DNA of 32,437 nucleotides from Xanthomonas nasturtii (GTDB lineage Bacteria > Pseudomonadota > Gammaproteobacteria > Xanthomonadales > Xanthomonadaceae), in the NCBI RefSeq assembly GCF_001660815.1, contig NZ_LYMI01000041.1:1-32437 (forward strand), read 5' to 3'. The position numbers and the translations under genes are program-made. The notes beneath the pieces are model-generated. The model made no database searches, was not told the DNA's origin, and worked only from the letters and a program-made list of their open reading frames with translations. Positions 17,144-25,241 of this stretch are shown piece by piece; the first letter of the stretch is position 1, and each line of letters starts with the position of its first letter.

Positions 17144-18253
17144 TCAGCTGGCGAAGACGCCGCGCGCATCGCGCGGTTCGCAGCGAAGGTATTGCGGCGC
17201 CGGGGTGAGCGATGCGCCCAGTGCAGCGGCGGCATGCCACGGCCAGCGCGGGTCGTACAGGATGCCGCGCGCCAACGCGATCGCATCGGCCTGGCCGTCC
17301 TGCAGAATCGCCTCGGCCTGCGCTGGCTCGGTGATCAGGCCCACGCCGATCACCGGCGTGTCGACCTGCGCCTTGATCTGCTGTGCAAACGGAATCTGAT
17401 AGCCCGCCTGCAGCGGAATCTGCTGGCGTGGATCGAGCCCGCCACTGGAAACGTGGATGTAATGCGCGCCGCGTGCATCCAGCGCCTTCGACAAGGCGAT
17501 GCTCTGTTGCACATCCCAACCGCCTTCGACCCAATCGGTGGCGGAGATGCGCACGCCGATGGCGATGTGTTCGGACACTGCCGCACGCACTGCGTCGAAG
17601 ATGCGCAGCGTCAGCCGCATGCGATTTTCCAGCGACCCGCCGTACGCATCGCTGCGCTGGTTGCTCAGCGGCGACAGGAACTGATGCATCAGGTAGCCAT
17701 GTGCGGCGTGCAATTCGATCAACTGCAGACCCAATCGTTCGGCACGTTTTGCCGATGCGACGAAGGCATCCACCACCGCATCGATTCCCGCCTCGTCCAA
17801 TGCCTGCGGCACCGGCTGACCTTCCCGGAACGCGAGCGCCGATGCAGACACCGTTTGCCAGCCGTGCGCGTGATCGGGTGCGATGGCCTCGCCGCCGTTC
17901 CACGGCAGGTCGGTGGAGGCCTTGCGGCCGGCATGCGCCAGCTGGATGCCGATCGGCATCGGCGACCAGCGCCGTACCGATTGCAGCACCTCATCCAGCG
18001 CCTGCTCGGTGGCGTCGTCGTACAGGCCCAGATCGGCGTAGCTGATGCGCCCTTCCGGCACCACCGCAGCGGCTTCGAGAATCAACAGGCCGGCGCCGGA
18101 TTGCGACAACGTGCCCAGATGGATGCGATGCCAATCGCTGGCGCGGCCGTCCTGCGCCGAGTACTGGCACATCGGCGCGATGACAATGCGGTTGGCGAGC
18201 GCAAGCGGACCGAATGTGATGGGAGAGAACAACTGGCTCAAGGCGGCATCCAC
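17144..18253 (-). CDS. NADPH dehydrogenase, old yellow enzyme class II (YqjM-like)
   Basis: A flavin (FMN) ene-reductase of about 369 residues. Class II hallmarks: APMCQYSAQDG near residues 27-37, where the Cys tunes FMN in YqjM, then IQLAHAGRKAS, the catalytic pair in HAAHGYLMHQFLSPLSNQR, and phosphate-binding GVGLITEP and ARGILYDPRWPW near the end. These enzymes reduce activated C=C bonds of enals, enones, quinones or nitro compounds with NADPH and are often induced by electrophile stress. Start uncertain: no ATG before the conserved region; GTG at 18253 or 18262, or TTG at 18301, are possible, and none has a strong ribosome site. Lies between the sirtuin and dehydrogenase genes on one strand. 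Confidence 0.9.
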   Translation of the reverse strand: MDAALSQLFSPITFGPLALANRIVIAPMCQYSAQDGRASDWHRIHLGTLSQSGAGLLILEAAAVVPEGRISYADLGLYDDATEQALDEVLQSVRRWSPMPIGIQLAHAGRKASTDLPWNGGEAIAPDHAHGWQTVSASALAFREGQPVPQALDEAGIDAVVDAFVASAKRAERLGLQLIELHAAHGYLMHQFLSPLSNQRSDAYGGSLENRMRLTLRIFDAVRAAVSEHIAIGVRISATDWVEGGWDVQQSIALSKALDARGAHYIHVSSGGLDPRQQIPLQAGYQIPFAQQIKAQVDTPVIGVGLITEPAQAEAILQDGQADAIALARGILYDPRWPWHAAAALGASLTPAPQYLRCEPRDARGVFAS

Positions 18254-18322
18254 AGCTGACACGGGGACGCTTATTGCACTGCGCCGGGCGCGCCGGCGCA
18301 ACCGCTGCGATGGATCACTGCG

Positions 18323-19204
18323 TCATGCAGAGCGCGCACTGACGTCATTGACGCTGCGTGCACGCGGCAGGTCCGGCGGCGCATGCAGGAACGCCAGCGC
18401 CTGCGCGCACGACTGCTCCACCTTCAGCGTGAGCAGCTCATCGGCGCGCGTCCGGCCGAAGTTGAGTGCGGCGATCGGCAGACCATTGCGCGCAGCGGTC
18501 TGCACGAAACGAAAGCCCGAATACACCATCAGCGACGAGCCCACCACCAGCACCGCAGCGGCCGCCTGCAAGTGCGCAAAGGCGCGCTCCACGCGCTCGC
18601 GCGGCACGTTCTCGCCGAAGAACACCACGTCCGGCTTGAGCACGCCGCCGCACACCGGGCACGGCGGCACCACGAACGTGTCGAAGGCGACATCGTCCAG
18701 ATCAGCATCGCCGTCTGGTGCCTGCGTGGCGTCGAGGTCGACCCAGCCGGGGTTGGCCTGCTCCAGCAGCAGCTGGAAATCGGTGCGTGGCATGCGACGC
18801 TCGCAACCCATGCAGCGCACCACATCGAGCCGGCCATGCAGATCGATCACTGCCTGGCTGCCGGCGGCCTGGTGCAGGCGGTCCACGTTCTGGGTAAGCA
18901 GCACTTCCAGCTGCCCACGCGCTTCCAGGGCAGCGAGCGCGTGATGGGTGGCATTGGGTTGCGCCAGCCCGAAGCGCGGCCAGCCGACCAGGCTGCGCGC
19001 CCAATAGCGCTGACGCGTGGACAGCTCGCCCATGAAGGCCTGGAAGGTCACCGGTTGCGGACGCTTCCAACCGCCTTGCAGATCGCGGTAGTCGGGAATG
19101 CCCGAATCGGTGCTGCAGCCGGCACCGGTGAGCACGAACAGGCGCTGGTGGCGCTCGATGAAGTCCTGCAGTGCGTCGTCGGCGTGGGCAAGGACAGCGG
19201 TCAT
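18323..19204 (-). CDS. NAD-dependent protein deacylase of the Sir2 family
   Basis: A 293-residue sirtuin resembling class II (SIRT4-like) enzymes. GAGCSTDSGIPDYR (27-40) and TQNVDRLH (104-111) bind NAD; the catalytic His is H123 in DLHGRLD; structural zinc is held by C131/C134 (CMGC) and C182/C185 (CPVC). FFGENVP and VVGSSLMVYSGF complete the family pattern. It lacks the Tyr/Arg desuccinylase pair of CobB-type enzymes as far as I can see. It removes acyl groups from protein lysines using NAD. First gene of the sirtuin/old yellow enzyme/dehydrogenase group, suggesting shared control. Confidence 0.93.
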   Translation of the reverse strand: MTAVLAHADDALQDFIERHQRLFVLTGAGCSTDSGIPDYRDLQGGWKRPQPVTFQAFMGELSTRQRYWARSLVGWPRFGLAQPNATHHALAALEARGQLEVLLTQNVDRLHQAAGSQAVIDLHGRLDVVRCMGCERRMPRTDFQLLLEQANPGWVDLDATQAPDGDADLDDVAFDTFVVPPCPVCGGVLKPDVVFFGENVPRERVERAFAHLQAAAAVLVVGSSLMVYSGFRFVQTAARNGLPIAALNFGRTRADELLTLKVEQSCAQALAFLHAPPDLPRARSVNDVSARSA

Positions 19205-19531
19205 CGAACACCTCCAATAGCCATGGGATCACCTTGCGAAAGCACGCTGCGCGCAACACGCTGCAAGCTCTACCGGACAGATTTCAGCGCATTCTTGCCA
19301 GAACATGCAACGCAGGTTGCGTGTTGCAGCGCGCGTCGTCATCGGGCACAGCGCAGCGTCTAGTACGCACCGCCGAAGACGATGGATGCATCCGGACGCC
19401 CCACACCTACCGGTCTGCGCGATCCACAACGTTGGGGTGGCGTTGGCCGATTCCAAGCGACGGCCCGTGCCCGCGCAGGGTATAGCGGTACATCACCCGC
19501 CACACGCTGCGCTCATCACGCGGCAGCGCCG
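19205..19531. other. Intergenic stretch, nothing recognised
   Basis: About 330 bases between the sirtuin start and the VOC protein stop, both on the minus strand. Presumably holds the sirtuin operon promoter. No clear gene, repeat or hairpin terminator was found. Confidence 0.4.
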
Positions 19532-19912
19532 TTACAGCAGGTTGCTGACCTCGATCAGGTTGCCGTCCGGGTCGCGGAAATACACCGATCGCAAGGGCCC
19601 GGTGGCGCCTGTGCGCTGGATCGGGCCCTGTTCGATGCGCACGCCGGCGGCAGCCAGCTCTGCCTGTGCCTGCGGCAATGGAGTGGCTGTGATCAGGCAC
19701 AGATCGGCCGAGCCGGGCGTCGGTCGCTGCGCCTTCGGTTCGAACTTGCGCCCGGCCGCATGCAGATTGATTTTTTGTTGCCCGATTCCCAATGCACGCC
19801 GCCCTTCCCCGAAGGTGATCACCTGCATGCCGAGCACGCGTGCGTAGAACGCGCAGGTGGCGTCCACGTCGGCCACGGTCAATACCAGGTGATCGAGTCG
19901 CTCGATCTGCAT
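19532..19912 (-). CDS. VOC-family (glyoxalase/bleomycin-resistance fold) protein
   Basis: A 126-residue single-domain VOC protein with two beta-alpha-beta-beta-beta modules: LDHLVLTVADVDATCAFYAR with a metal-ligand His at the start, and RSVYFRDPDGNLIEVSNLL at the end carrying the metal-ligand Glu. Family members include glyoxalases, antibiotic-binding proteins and ring-cleavage dioxygenases; substrate unknown. Either the ATG at 19912 (TGATG overlap with the exporter gene) or the GTG at 19915 (GTGA overlap) is used, so translation is coupled to the MFS exporter. Probably regulated together with it by the divergent LysR protein. Confidence 0.88.
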   Translation of the reverse strand: MQIERLDHLVLTVADVDATCAFYARVLGMQVITFGEGRRALGIGQQKINLHAAGRKFEPKAQRPTPGSADLCLITATPLPQAQAELAAAGVRIEQGPIQRTGATGPLRSVYFRDPDGNLIEVSNLL

Positions 19913-21165
19913 CACTCACCTCGTGCAGGATGCGGCGCAAAGCGCCCGTAGGGTCGCGCGTCATCGGCACGTTGTCGCAAGACATGCGCGGCAGCAAAGG
20001 CCAGCGCCAATAGCGTCAGACACATGCCGACCAACGCGCCCCAGCCGCCGTGCTGCCAGAACCAGCCGCCCAGCGCACCGATCACGCTGGAGCCGGCGTA
20101 ATACGCCAGCAGATACAACGATGCGGCGTGACTGCGATGGGCGCCACCCAGCCGGCTCACCCACGCACTGGCCGCCGAATGCGCGATGAAAAAGCCGATG
20201 GTCAACAACACGATGCCGGCCACCACCACCGCCAGCACATGCGCCAGCGTCAGCGCCACGCCGAGCACGCACAACACGATGCCAGCGGTGACCACCGGGC
20301 CGCGCCCGAACCGGTCCGAGGCCGCGCCGGCCACCGACGAGCTGACGATGCCGAACACATACGCGCTGAAGATCAGGCCGATCTGGCTCTGGCTCAAGCC
20401 GAATTCCGGCCCGCCCAGACGGAAGCCGGCGTAGTTGTAGAGACACACGAACACGCCCATCAACAGAAACGGCAACGCGAACAGGAACGGCAGGTTGCGG
20501 TCGCGCAGATGCCCGGCCCAGGCACGCAGATGGAAGCGCAGGTTGATGCCATGCCGGCGCACGAAGTGGCGCGATGGCGGCAGCAGCCACACGAACGCCA
20601 GCGCACACAGCAGGTCGAACCCGCTCAGCAACGCCAACGCAGTGCGCCAATCGTAGTGATCGGTGAGCACGCTCATCACGATGCGCCCGCTCATGCCGCC
20701 GAAGGCGTTGCCAGCCACATACAACCCGGTGGCGGCCCCCATCTTGCTGGCCGGCAGTTCTTCGCCCAGGTACACCATCGCCACCGCCGGCACGCCGCCC
20801 AGCGCGATGCCGGACAAGGTGCGCACCGCCACCAACGCGCCCCAGTGCGGCAGGAACGCGGCAATCAGGTTGAGCACCGCCGCCAGCGCGATCGACACGA
20901 ACATCAGCCCGCGCCGGCCCAGGTTTTCCGACACCGCGCCGGCGCAGAAGATCGCCACTGCCAGCGCGCCGGTCGCCAGCGACAACGGCAGCGAGGCGGT
21001 GGCCGCATCCACACCGAAGGCGCGCGCGAATTCGGGCAGCACCGGCTGCACGCTGTACAGCAGCGAGAAGGTGGCAAAACCGGCCAGGAACAGCGCCAGG
21101 CGAATGCGCAGCGTTGCGGGTGCGCCGGCGTCTGTTCCGACAATGGGTGCGGGGTCGGGCGGCAT
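19912..21165 (-). CDS. MFS transporter, YnfM-type (arabinose-efflux-like)
   Basis: A 417-residue inner-membrane transporter with about 12 hydrophobic helices. The start at 21165 (MPPDPAPIVG) precedes helix 1 (LRIRLALFLAGFATFSLLYS). Family motifs: LLYSVQPVLPEFARAF, the loop 2-3 motif SENLGRRGLMFVS, GGVPAVAMVYLGEELPASKM, and SDRFGRGPV between later helices. The gene is divergent from a LysR regulator, as in E. coli ynfM/ynfL, and coupled to a VOC protein. Likely a proton-driven exporter of small aromatic or sugar-like molecules; substrate unknown. The upstream open frame reaching 22149 is a shadow of the LysR gene. Confidence 0.9.
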   Translation of the reverse strand: MPPDPAPIVGTDAGAPATLRIRLALFLAGFATFSLLYSVQPVLPEFARAFGVDAATASLPLSLATGALAVAIFCAGAVSENLGRRGLMFVSIALAAVLNLIAAFLPHWGALVAVRTLSGIALGGVPAVAMVYLGEELPASKMGAATGLYVAGNAFGGMSGRIVMSVLTDHYDWRTALALLSGFDLLCALAFVWLLPPSRHFVRRHGINLRFHLRAWAGHLRDRNLPFLFALPFLLMGVFVCLYNYAGFRLGGPEFGLSQSQIGLIFSAYVFGIVSSSVAGAASDRFGRGPVVTAGIVLCVLGVALTLAHVLAVVVAGIVLLTIGFFIAHSAASAWVSRLGGAHRSHAASLYLLAYYAGSSVIGALGGWFWQHGGWGALVGMCLTLLALAFAAAHVLRQRADDARPYGRFAPHPARGE

Positions 21166-21260
21166 TCCAGGGTGGCGATCGGAGCAAGACACGGGAGCGC
21201 ACCTGAGACGTGGGACGGCGAGTATTCGCCTGTCACCACCCCCTGCCCAATATATGATGG

Positions 21261-21272
21261 TGGCAGTTGCCA
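21261..21272. promoter_or_regulatory. LysR-type dyad between exporter and regulator genes
   Basis: TGGCA-GT-TGCCA is a perfect 5-base inverted repeat 16 bases before the LysR start, flanked by A/T patches (TATATGATGG and CATATG). It lies in the 123-base divergent gap with the MFS gene, where a LysR protein would bind both promoters. Confidence 0.5.
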
Positions 21273-21288
21273 TATGTGGAACAGATGG

Positions 21289-22176
21289 ATGGAACTGCGT
21301 CACCTGCGCTATTTCCTGGCAGTTGCCGAAGAAGGCAACTTCACCCGCGCTGCCGCGCGCGTGGGCATTGGCCAGCCACCGTTGAGCCAGCAGATCCAGA
21401 CCCTGGAACGCGAACTGGGCACGCCGCTGTTCCGGCGCACCCACAGCGGCGCCGAGCTCACGCCGGCCGGCGAGGCATTCCTGGGCGAAGTGCGCCGCGT
21501 GCTCGCCGATGTGGAGCGCGCCGCCGAAACCGCACGCCGGGTGGCGCGTGGCGAATCCGGGCGGCTGCGCTTGGGGTTTACCGCCTCGGCTGCCTTCAGC
21601 CCGGTGGTGCCGCGGTTGATTCGCGATTTCCGCCGCAAGTGGCCGCAAGTGGAGTTGCTGCTGGAAGAGACCAACACCGCCAGCCTGCTGGTGGGGCTGG
21701 CCGAGGGCCGGCTGGATGCGGCGTTCGTGCGCTATGGGCTGAGCACGCCACCGGACCTGCAGCTGCTGCGCTTTGCCGACGAGCCGATGAAGATCGCCGT
21801 GCCCGCCGCGCACCGCCTGGCCACGCGCAACAGCGCACCGCTGGCGGCGCTGGCGGGCGAGCCCTTCATCCTGTTTCCGCGCAGCTTCGGCTCGAGCCTT
21901 TACGACGAAATCCTGGCCGCCTGCCGCGACTCCGGCGTGACCTTGCGCATCACCCAGGAAGCGCCGCAAATGTCGTCGATCATCAATCTGGTCGCTGCCG
22001 AACTGGGTGTCTCGGTAGTGCCCGCCTCCACCGCGCAGTTGCAGCGGCCAGGCGTGCGCTATCTGGATATCGAAGGCCACATGCCGCTGGCGCGGCTGGC
22101 CCTGGCCGCAGCGCCGGGCGCGTTGGAGAGCACGCCGTTGGTGCGGCATTTGTGGGCGTTGGCGAAGCTGATCTGA
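21289..22176 (+). CDS. LysR-family regulator (YnfL/BenM-like)
   Basis: A 295-residue LysR regulator. The DNA-binding helix-turn-helix is in residues about 1-60 (MELRHLRYFLAVAEEGNFTR, then AAARVGIGQPPLSQQIQTLE), the form seen in BenM/CatM and YnfL. The effector domain starts near LRLGFTASAAFSPVVPRLI. The start at 21289 gives the classic MELRHL; an upstream ATG at 21274 adds five residues. Likely autoregulated and controlling the divergent MFS exporter/VOC pair through the dyad at 21261-21272. Effector unknown. Confidence 0.92.
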   Translation: MELRHLRYFLAVAEEGNFTRAAARVGIGQPPLSQQIQTLERELGTPLFRRTHSGAELTPAGEAFLGEVRRVLADVERAAETARRVARGESGRLRLGFTASAAFSPVVPRLIRDFRRKWPQVELLLEETNTASLLVGLAEGRLDAAFVRYGLSTPPDLQLLRFADEPMKIAVPAAHRLATRNSAPLAALAGEPFILFPRSFGSSLYDEILAACRDSGVTLRITQEAPQMSSIINLVAAELGVSVVPASTAQLQRPGVRYLDIEGHMPLARLALAAAPGALESTPLVRHLWALAKLI

Positions 22177-22311
22177 GCATGGCTGGCAGCAGATGACAAA
22201 GGCTGCGTGCGTGATGTTGGCGCACTACTTTTCAAGCCACCTGCAGCATCGGCTTGACCTCGACTGCGATTGAGGTCGCTCAATGGCGGTCTTTCCACCG
22301 GCCTCATTGCC

Positions 22312-22980
22312 ATGCATCTCCGTCATCTGCTGCTGCCCCGCCTGGACCCCGACCTGACGCTGCGTTTCTACCGCGATGTGCTGCAGCTGCCCGAGCATGG
22401 CAATGCCGTGCGCGTCGGCTGGAGCACGCTGGAGTGCATGCAGGCCCAGCACCCGGTGGGCAGCGTGCATCTGGCCTTCAATGTGGCCCCGTCGCGTTTC
22501 GAGGCGGCTGCGCAGTGGATTGGCCCACGCGCCATCCTGTTGCGCGACCCGCAAGGTCGCGCGCATTTCGCGCTGGACGGCGCGTGGCAATCGCACTCGG
22601 TGTATTTCGCCGGGCCCGATGGCGCGGTGCTGGAGTTGATCGCACGCGATGCCTTGCAGGATGCGCCAACCGGCACCGGCCAGTTCCACGGCGAAGAGCT
22701 GCTGTGCCTGAGCGAAATCGGGTTACCCAGCGGCAATGTCGAGGTGGTGACGTGCAGCGTTGCGCATCACTTCGGCCTGCAGCCCTTCGCCCCACCGCTG
22801 GAAGGCTTTGCCGCGTTGGGCGATGACCACGGCTTGCTGATCGTGGTCGACCAGCGCCGGCGCTGGTTTCCGCAACAGCGGCAGTTGCCCTGGGCCGACG
22901 GCCTGCGCATCAGCGTGGACGCGCCACAACCGGGCCTGCGCCTGCGCGATGCGCAAGGGTGGGAATTGCTGGCGGCATAA
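22312..22980 (+). CDS. Two-module VOC-family protein
   Basis: A 222-residue protein. The first half is a recognisable VOC module: MHLRHLLLPRLDPDLTLRFY with FYRDVLQLP, and HSVYFAGPDGAVLELIAR carrying the usual His and Glu metal ligands. The second half (about 125-222) resembles a weaker second module with SVAHHFGLQPF. This is the arrangement of extradiol dioxygenase/CatE-like or glyoxalase-like proteins. Substrate unknown. The ATG at 22312 was preferred to 22270, which adds residues outside the fold. Convergent with tatD (18 bases between the stops). Confidence 0.82.
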   Translation: MHLRHLLLPRLDPDLTLRFYRDVLQLPEHGNAVRVGWSTLECMQAQHPVGSVHLAFNVAPSRFEAAAQWIGPRAILLRDPQGRAHFALDGAWQSHSVYFAGPDGAVLELIARDALQDAPTGTGQFHGEELLCLSEIGLPSGNVEVVTCSVAHHFGLQPFAPPLEGFAALGDDHGLLIVVDQRRRWFPQQRQLPWADGLRISVDAPQPGLRLRDAQGWELLAA

Positions 22981-22998
22981 GCCGACGCGCCGCCTCAC

Positions 22999-23805
22999 TC
23001 ATGCAGCGCTGGTAGGCGCCGGCAAACCGAAGAACGCACGCGCCGCCGCGGTGCTGTTGGCGGCGGTCACGGTCACGTCTTCGCAACGATCGCGCGCCAG
23101 TTCTTCGACGATATGCGACAGGAACATCGGCTCGTTGCGGCGGTCCTTGGGCATCGGCTTGAGCGTGCGCGGCAGCAGGTAGGGCGCATCGGTTTCGATC
23201 ATCAAGCGGTTGGCCGGAATGTTGCGCACCAGCTCGCGCAGGTGCGCACCGCGGCGCTCATCGCACAGCCAGCCGGTGATGCCGATGTAGTAGTCGCGGT
23301 CCAGATACGCAAACAATTCGTCGCGCGTGCCGGTGAAGCAATGCACCACCGCCGCGCCCAGGCGGCCTTCGAAGCTGCGCATGATGGACAGGAAATCGTC
23401 GTGCGCATCGCGCTGGTGCAGGAACAGCGGTTTGCCGTTGTCGGCAGCCAGTTGCAATTGGCGCTCGAACGCCTTGTGCTGGGCCGGGCGCGGCGCGAAA
23501 TCGCGGAAGTAGTCAAGCCCGCATTCGCCTACCGCCACCACCTGCGGATGCGCCTGCAGGGTGCGCATTTCCGCTTCGCATTCGGCGGTGAATTCCACTG
23601 CGTGATGCGGGTGCACACCGGCGGTGGCGTAGAGAAATCCGGGGTGTTGTTGCGCCAGTTGCAGGGCGAGGGGCGAATGCTCGCGGCTGGCACCGGTGAT
23701 CACCAGCTGTGCCACACCGGCATCGCGTGCACGTTGCAGCACGGCATCGCGATCGCGGTCAAACGAGTCGTGGGTGAGGTTGGCGCCGATATCGATCAAT
23801 TGCAT
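22999..23805 (-). CDS. tatD: TatD-family metal-dependent deoxyribonuclease
   Basis: A 268-residue TIM-barrel hydrolase matching E. coli TatD (260) along its length: MQLIDIGANLTHDSFDRDRD (E. coli FDIGVNLTSSQFAKDRD), YATAGVHPHHA, VVAVGECGLDYFRDF, PLFLHQRDAHDDF, VVHCFTGTRDE, IGITGWLCDERRG and IETDAPYLLPRTLKP. Metal ligands are the Glu in GECGLD, the His of FLHQ and VVHCF and the Asp in ETDAPYL. It is a 3'-5' exonuclease involved in DNA damage repair and is not needed for Tat export. It stands apart from tatABC here. Confidence 0.95.
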   Translation of the reverse strand: MQLIDIGANLTHDSFDRDRDAVLQRARDAGVAQLVITGASREHSPLALQLAQQHPGFLYATAGVHPHHAVEFTAECEAEMRTLQAHPQVVAVGECGLDYFRDFAPRPAQHKAFERQLQLAADNGKPLFLHQRDAHDDFLSIMRSFEGRLGAAVVHCFTGTRDELFAYLDRDYYIGITGWLCDERRGAHLRELVRNIPANRLMIETDAPYLLPRTLKPMPKDRRNEPMFLSHIVEELARDRCEDVTVTAANSTAAARAFFGLPAPTSAA

Positions 23806-23885
23806 GCTGCGGGTGTCGTGTGGGGTGAACCGGGCAAGTGTAACGAGCGGGGATTAGCTGCGCTTGGTGCTTGGTGCTCAGCTTC

Positions 23886-24083
23886 CCTTCTCCCGTCGGG
23901 AGAAGGTGGCGCGTAGCACCGGATGAGGGGACGGGCGAAGCCTCGCACTCCCCGCCCACACGATGTGGCTTTGCCCCGTACCCTCACCCCAACCCCTCTC
24001 CCGCAGGAGAGGGACAATGTCCCTTCTCCCGTCGGGACATTGTCCCCCTTCATGGGGGAGAAGGTGGCGCGTAGCGCCCGATG
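23886..24083. repeat. Cluster of three palindromic intergenic repeats
   Basis: Three related palindromes between tatD and the LysR gene. Unit A: CCTTCTCCCG-T-CGGGAGAAGG (23886-23906). Unit B, inverted type: CCCTCTCC-CGCA-GGAGAGGG (23994-24013), preceded by CCCTCACCCCAA. Unit C: CCCTTCTCCC at 24021-24030 and GGGGGAGAAGG at 24054-24064, with extra sequence in the loop. Units A and C are both followed by TGGCGCGTAGC and CCGATG or CGGATG, giving a shared 17-base match (23901-23917 and 24059-24075). The same family recurs at 31749. These are dispersed REP-like elements of the Xanthomonas type. The 390-base gap holds no gene. Confidence 0.85.
24011..24046. repeat. Nested 13-base inverted repeat inside the repeat cluster
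   Basis: GGGACAATGTCCC (24011-24023) and GGGACATTGTCCC (24034-24046) are exact reverse complements with a 10-base spacer, and each half is itself a 6-base-arm palindrome. The second copy sits in the loop of unit C. The structure looks like a rearranged or recombined pair of repeats. Confidence 0.8.
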
Positions 24084-24197
24084 GCGCCTCATGCAGCTGC
24101 CAGTGCCCGCAGTGACAAACGCGTCGCCACGCGCCTGGAGAAGTGATGCACCGGCTGCTAGGCCCGTACCTTCACTTCTCTTCCAGAGGGAGTGCGC

Positions 24198-25115
24198 TCA
24201 CCCCACCGTCGGCACCGCCATCGCATCGATCTTCGCTGCCAGTGCCTGGATCGCCAGCTGCGCCGAGCGCGAGAGTTGCCGCTGTGGGGCCACGCACAAG
24301 GCCAGCGTCATCGGTTTGGTCAGGTGCTGGCGGAACGGCACGAAGGCCAGGCGTCCGTCGGCCACATCCGGGGCAGCGTCCAGCCACGACATCAGGCCCA
24401 CGCCGGCACCGGCGCGCACCAGGCCGCGCAGGGTGCGCACGTCGTTGCAGTGGGTGAGCCGCTTCACGTCGATATGCTGGCGCTGGTACAGCACCTTGGC
24501 ATGCTCGCCGACGATCAGCGGGGCGGCCGGCAGCAGCAGGCGATGTTCCAGCGTCTCGCTCAGCTGCAGCTCGGTGCGGGTGCTCAACGGGTGGCCCACC
24601 GGCATTGCAATCCCCAACGGAATATCTGCAAACGCGCGCACCTCCAGGTCCACGCTGCTCACCGGGTCCAGCAGCAGGCCGATATCCACATCGGCCGAGG
24701 TCACCATTTCCATCACCCGCTGGTTGCGCGCGGTGGACAGGTTGAAGGTGATGCCGGGGTACTCCTGCACCAGCGCGGCGACCGCCGCCGGCACCACGCC
24801 TTCGCTGAGCGCATCGATCATGGCGATCTCCACATGCCCGCGGCGCAGCCCCTTGAGCTCGTCGAAGCGCTCCAGCGTGCGTGCGTAGGCCTTCTCCCAG
24901 CCGCGCACGTCCACCAGCAGCAGCTCGCCGGCGGCGGTGAGCCGCAGCCGGCCCGGCAGGCGCTCGAACAACTGCGCGCCCAGCTCTTCCTCGGCCTTGA
25001 GGATCTGCCGGTCGATCGCCGAGGCCGACACGTGCAGCACGTCGGAGGCCTTGCGGATGCTGCCGCAGCGGGCCACTTCGATGAAGTAACGGGTGAAGCG
25101 GGAGAAGGTCAGCAT
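24198..25115 (-). CDS. LysR-family regulator of the Rieske oxygenase operon
   Basis: A 305-residue LysR protein. The helix-turn-helix spans about residues 5-62 (FTRYFIEVARCGSIRKASDV, then SASAIDRQILKAEEELG). The effector domain begins near GHVEIAMIDALSEGVVPAA. The ATG at 25115 is the family start; the longer open frame lies over the divergent gene. It is divergent from the Rieske oxygenase gene at 25242 with a T-N11-A dyad in between, so it most likely controls oxygenase and reductase expression in response to their substrate or a product. Effector unknown. Confidence 0.9.
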   Translation of the reverse strand: MLTFSRFTRYFIEVARCGSIRKASDVLHVSASAIDRQILKAEEELGAQLFERLPGRLRLTAAGELLLVDVRGWEKAYARTLERFDELKGLRRGHVEIAMIDALSEGVVPAAVAALVQEYPGITFNLSTARNQRVMEMVTSADVDIGLLLDPVSSVDLEVRAFADIPLGIAMPVGHPLSTRTELQLSETLEHRLLLPAAPLIVGEHAKVLYQRQHIDVKRLTHCNDVRTLRGLVRAGAGVGLMSWLDAAPDVADGRLAFVPFRQHLTKPMTLALCVAPQRQLSRSAQLAIQALAAKIDAMAVPTVG

Positions 25116-25135
25116 GCGGCGGGGCTCGGTTGGCG

Positions 25136-25150
25136 TTGCATTTTTTGCAA
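25136..25150. promoter_or_regulatory. LysR box candidate (T-N11-A)
   Basis: TTGCA-TTTTT-TGCAA is a perfect dyad with the T-N11-A shape of LysR activation sites, 20 bases before the LysR start and 91 bases before the oxygenase start. Good candidate for the recognition site of the divergent LysR protein. Confidence 0.6.
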
Positions 25151-25241
25151 TGGCTTGGCTGAAAATCGATGTTTGATAACACACCCCCGGCTTCCTAGAG
25201 TCAATTCGGCACCGCTCCCGCCTGACGCCAGAGACCGCCCC

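Noticed and set aside
20050..22176. 708-codon plus-strand frame covering the MFS gene and the LysR gene
   Set aside because: Only the last 295 codons (LysR) are real; the His/Gln/Arg-rich upstream part is antisense to the exporter.
23886..24083. CRISPR array
   Set aside because: The repeats are few, palindromic, unequally spaced and without uniform spacers or cas genes; they are REP-like elements.
24192..25241. Upstream extension of the Rieske oxygenase frame
   Set aside because: The open frame continues for 350 codons but is antisense to the LysR gene; the ATG at 25242 begins the conserved protein.
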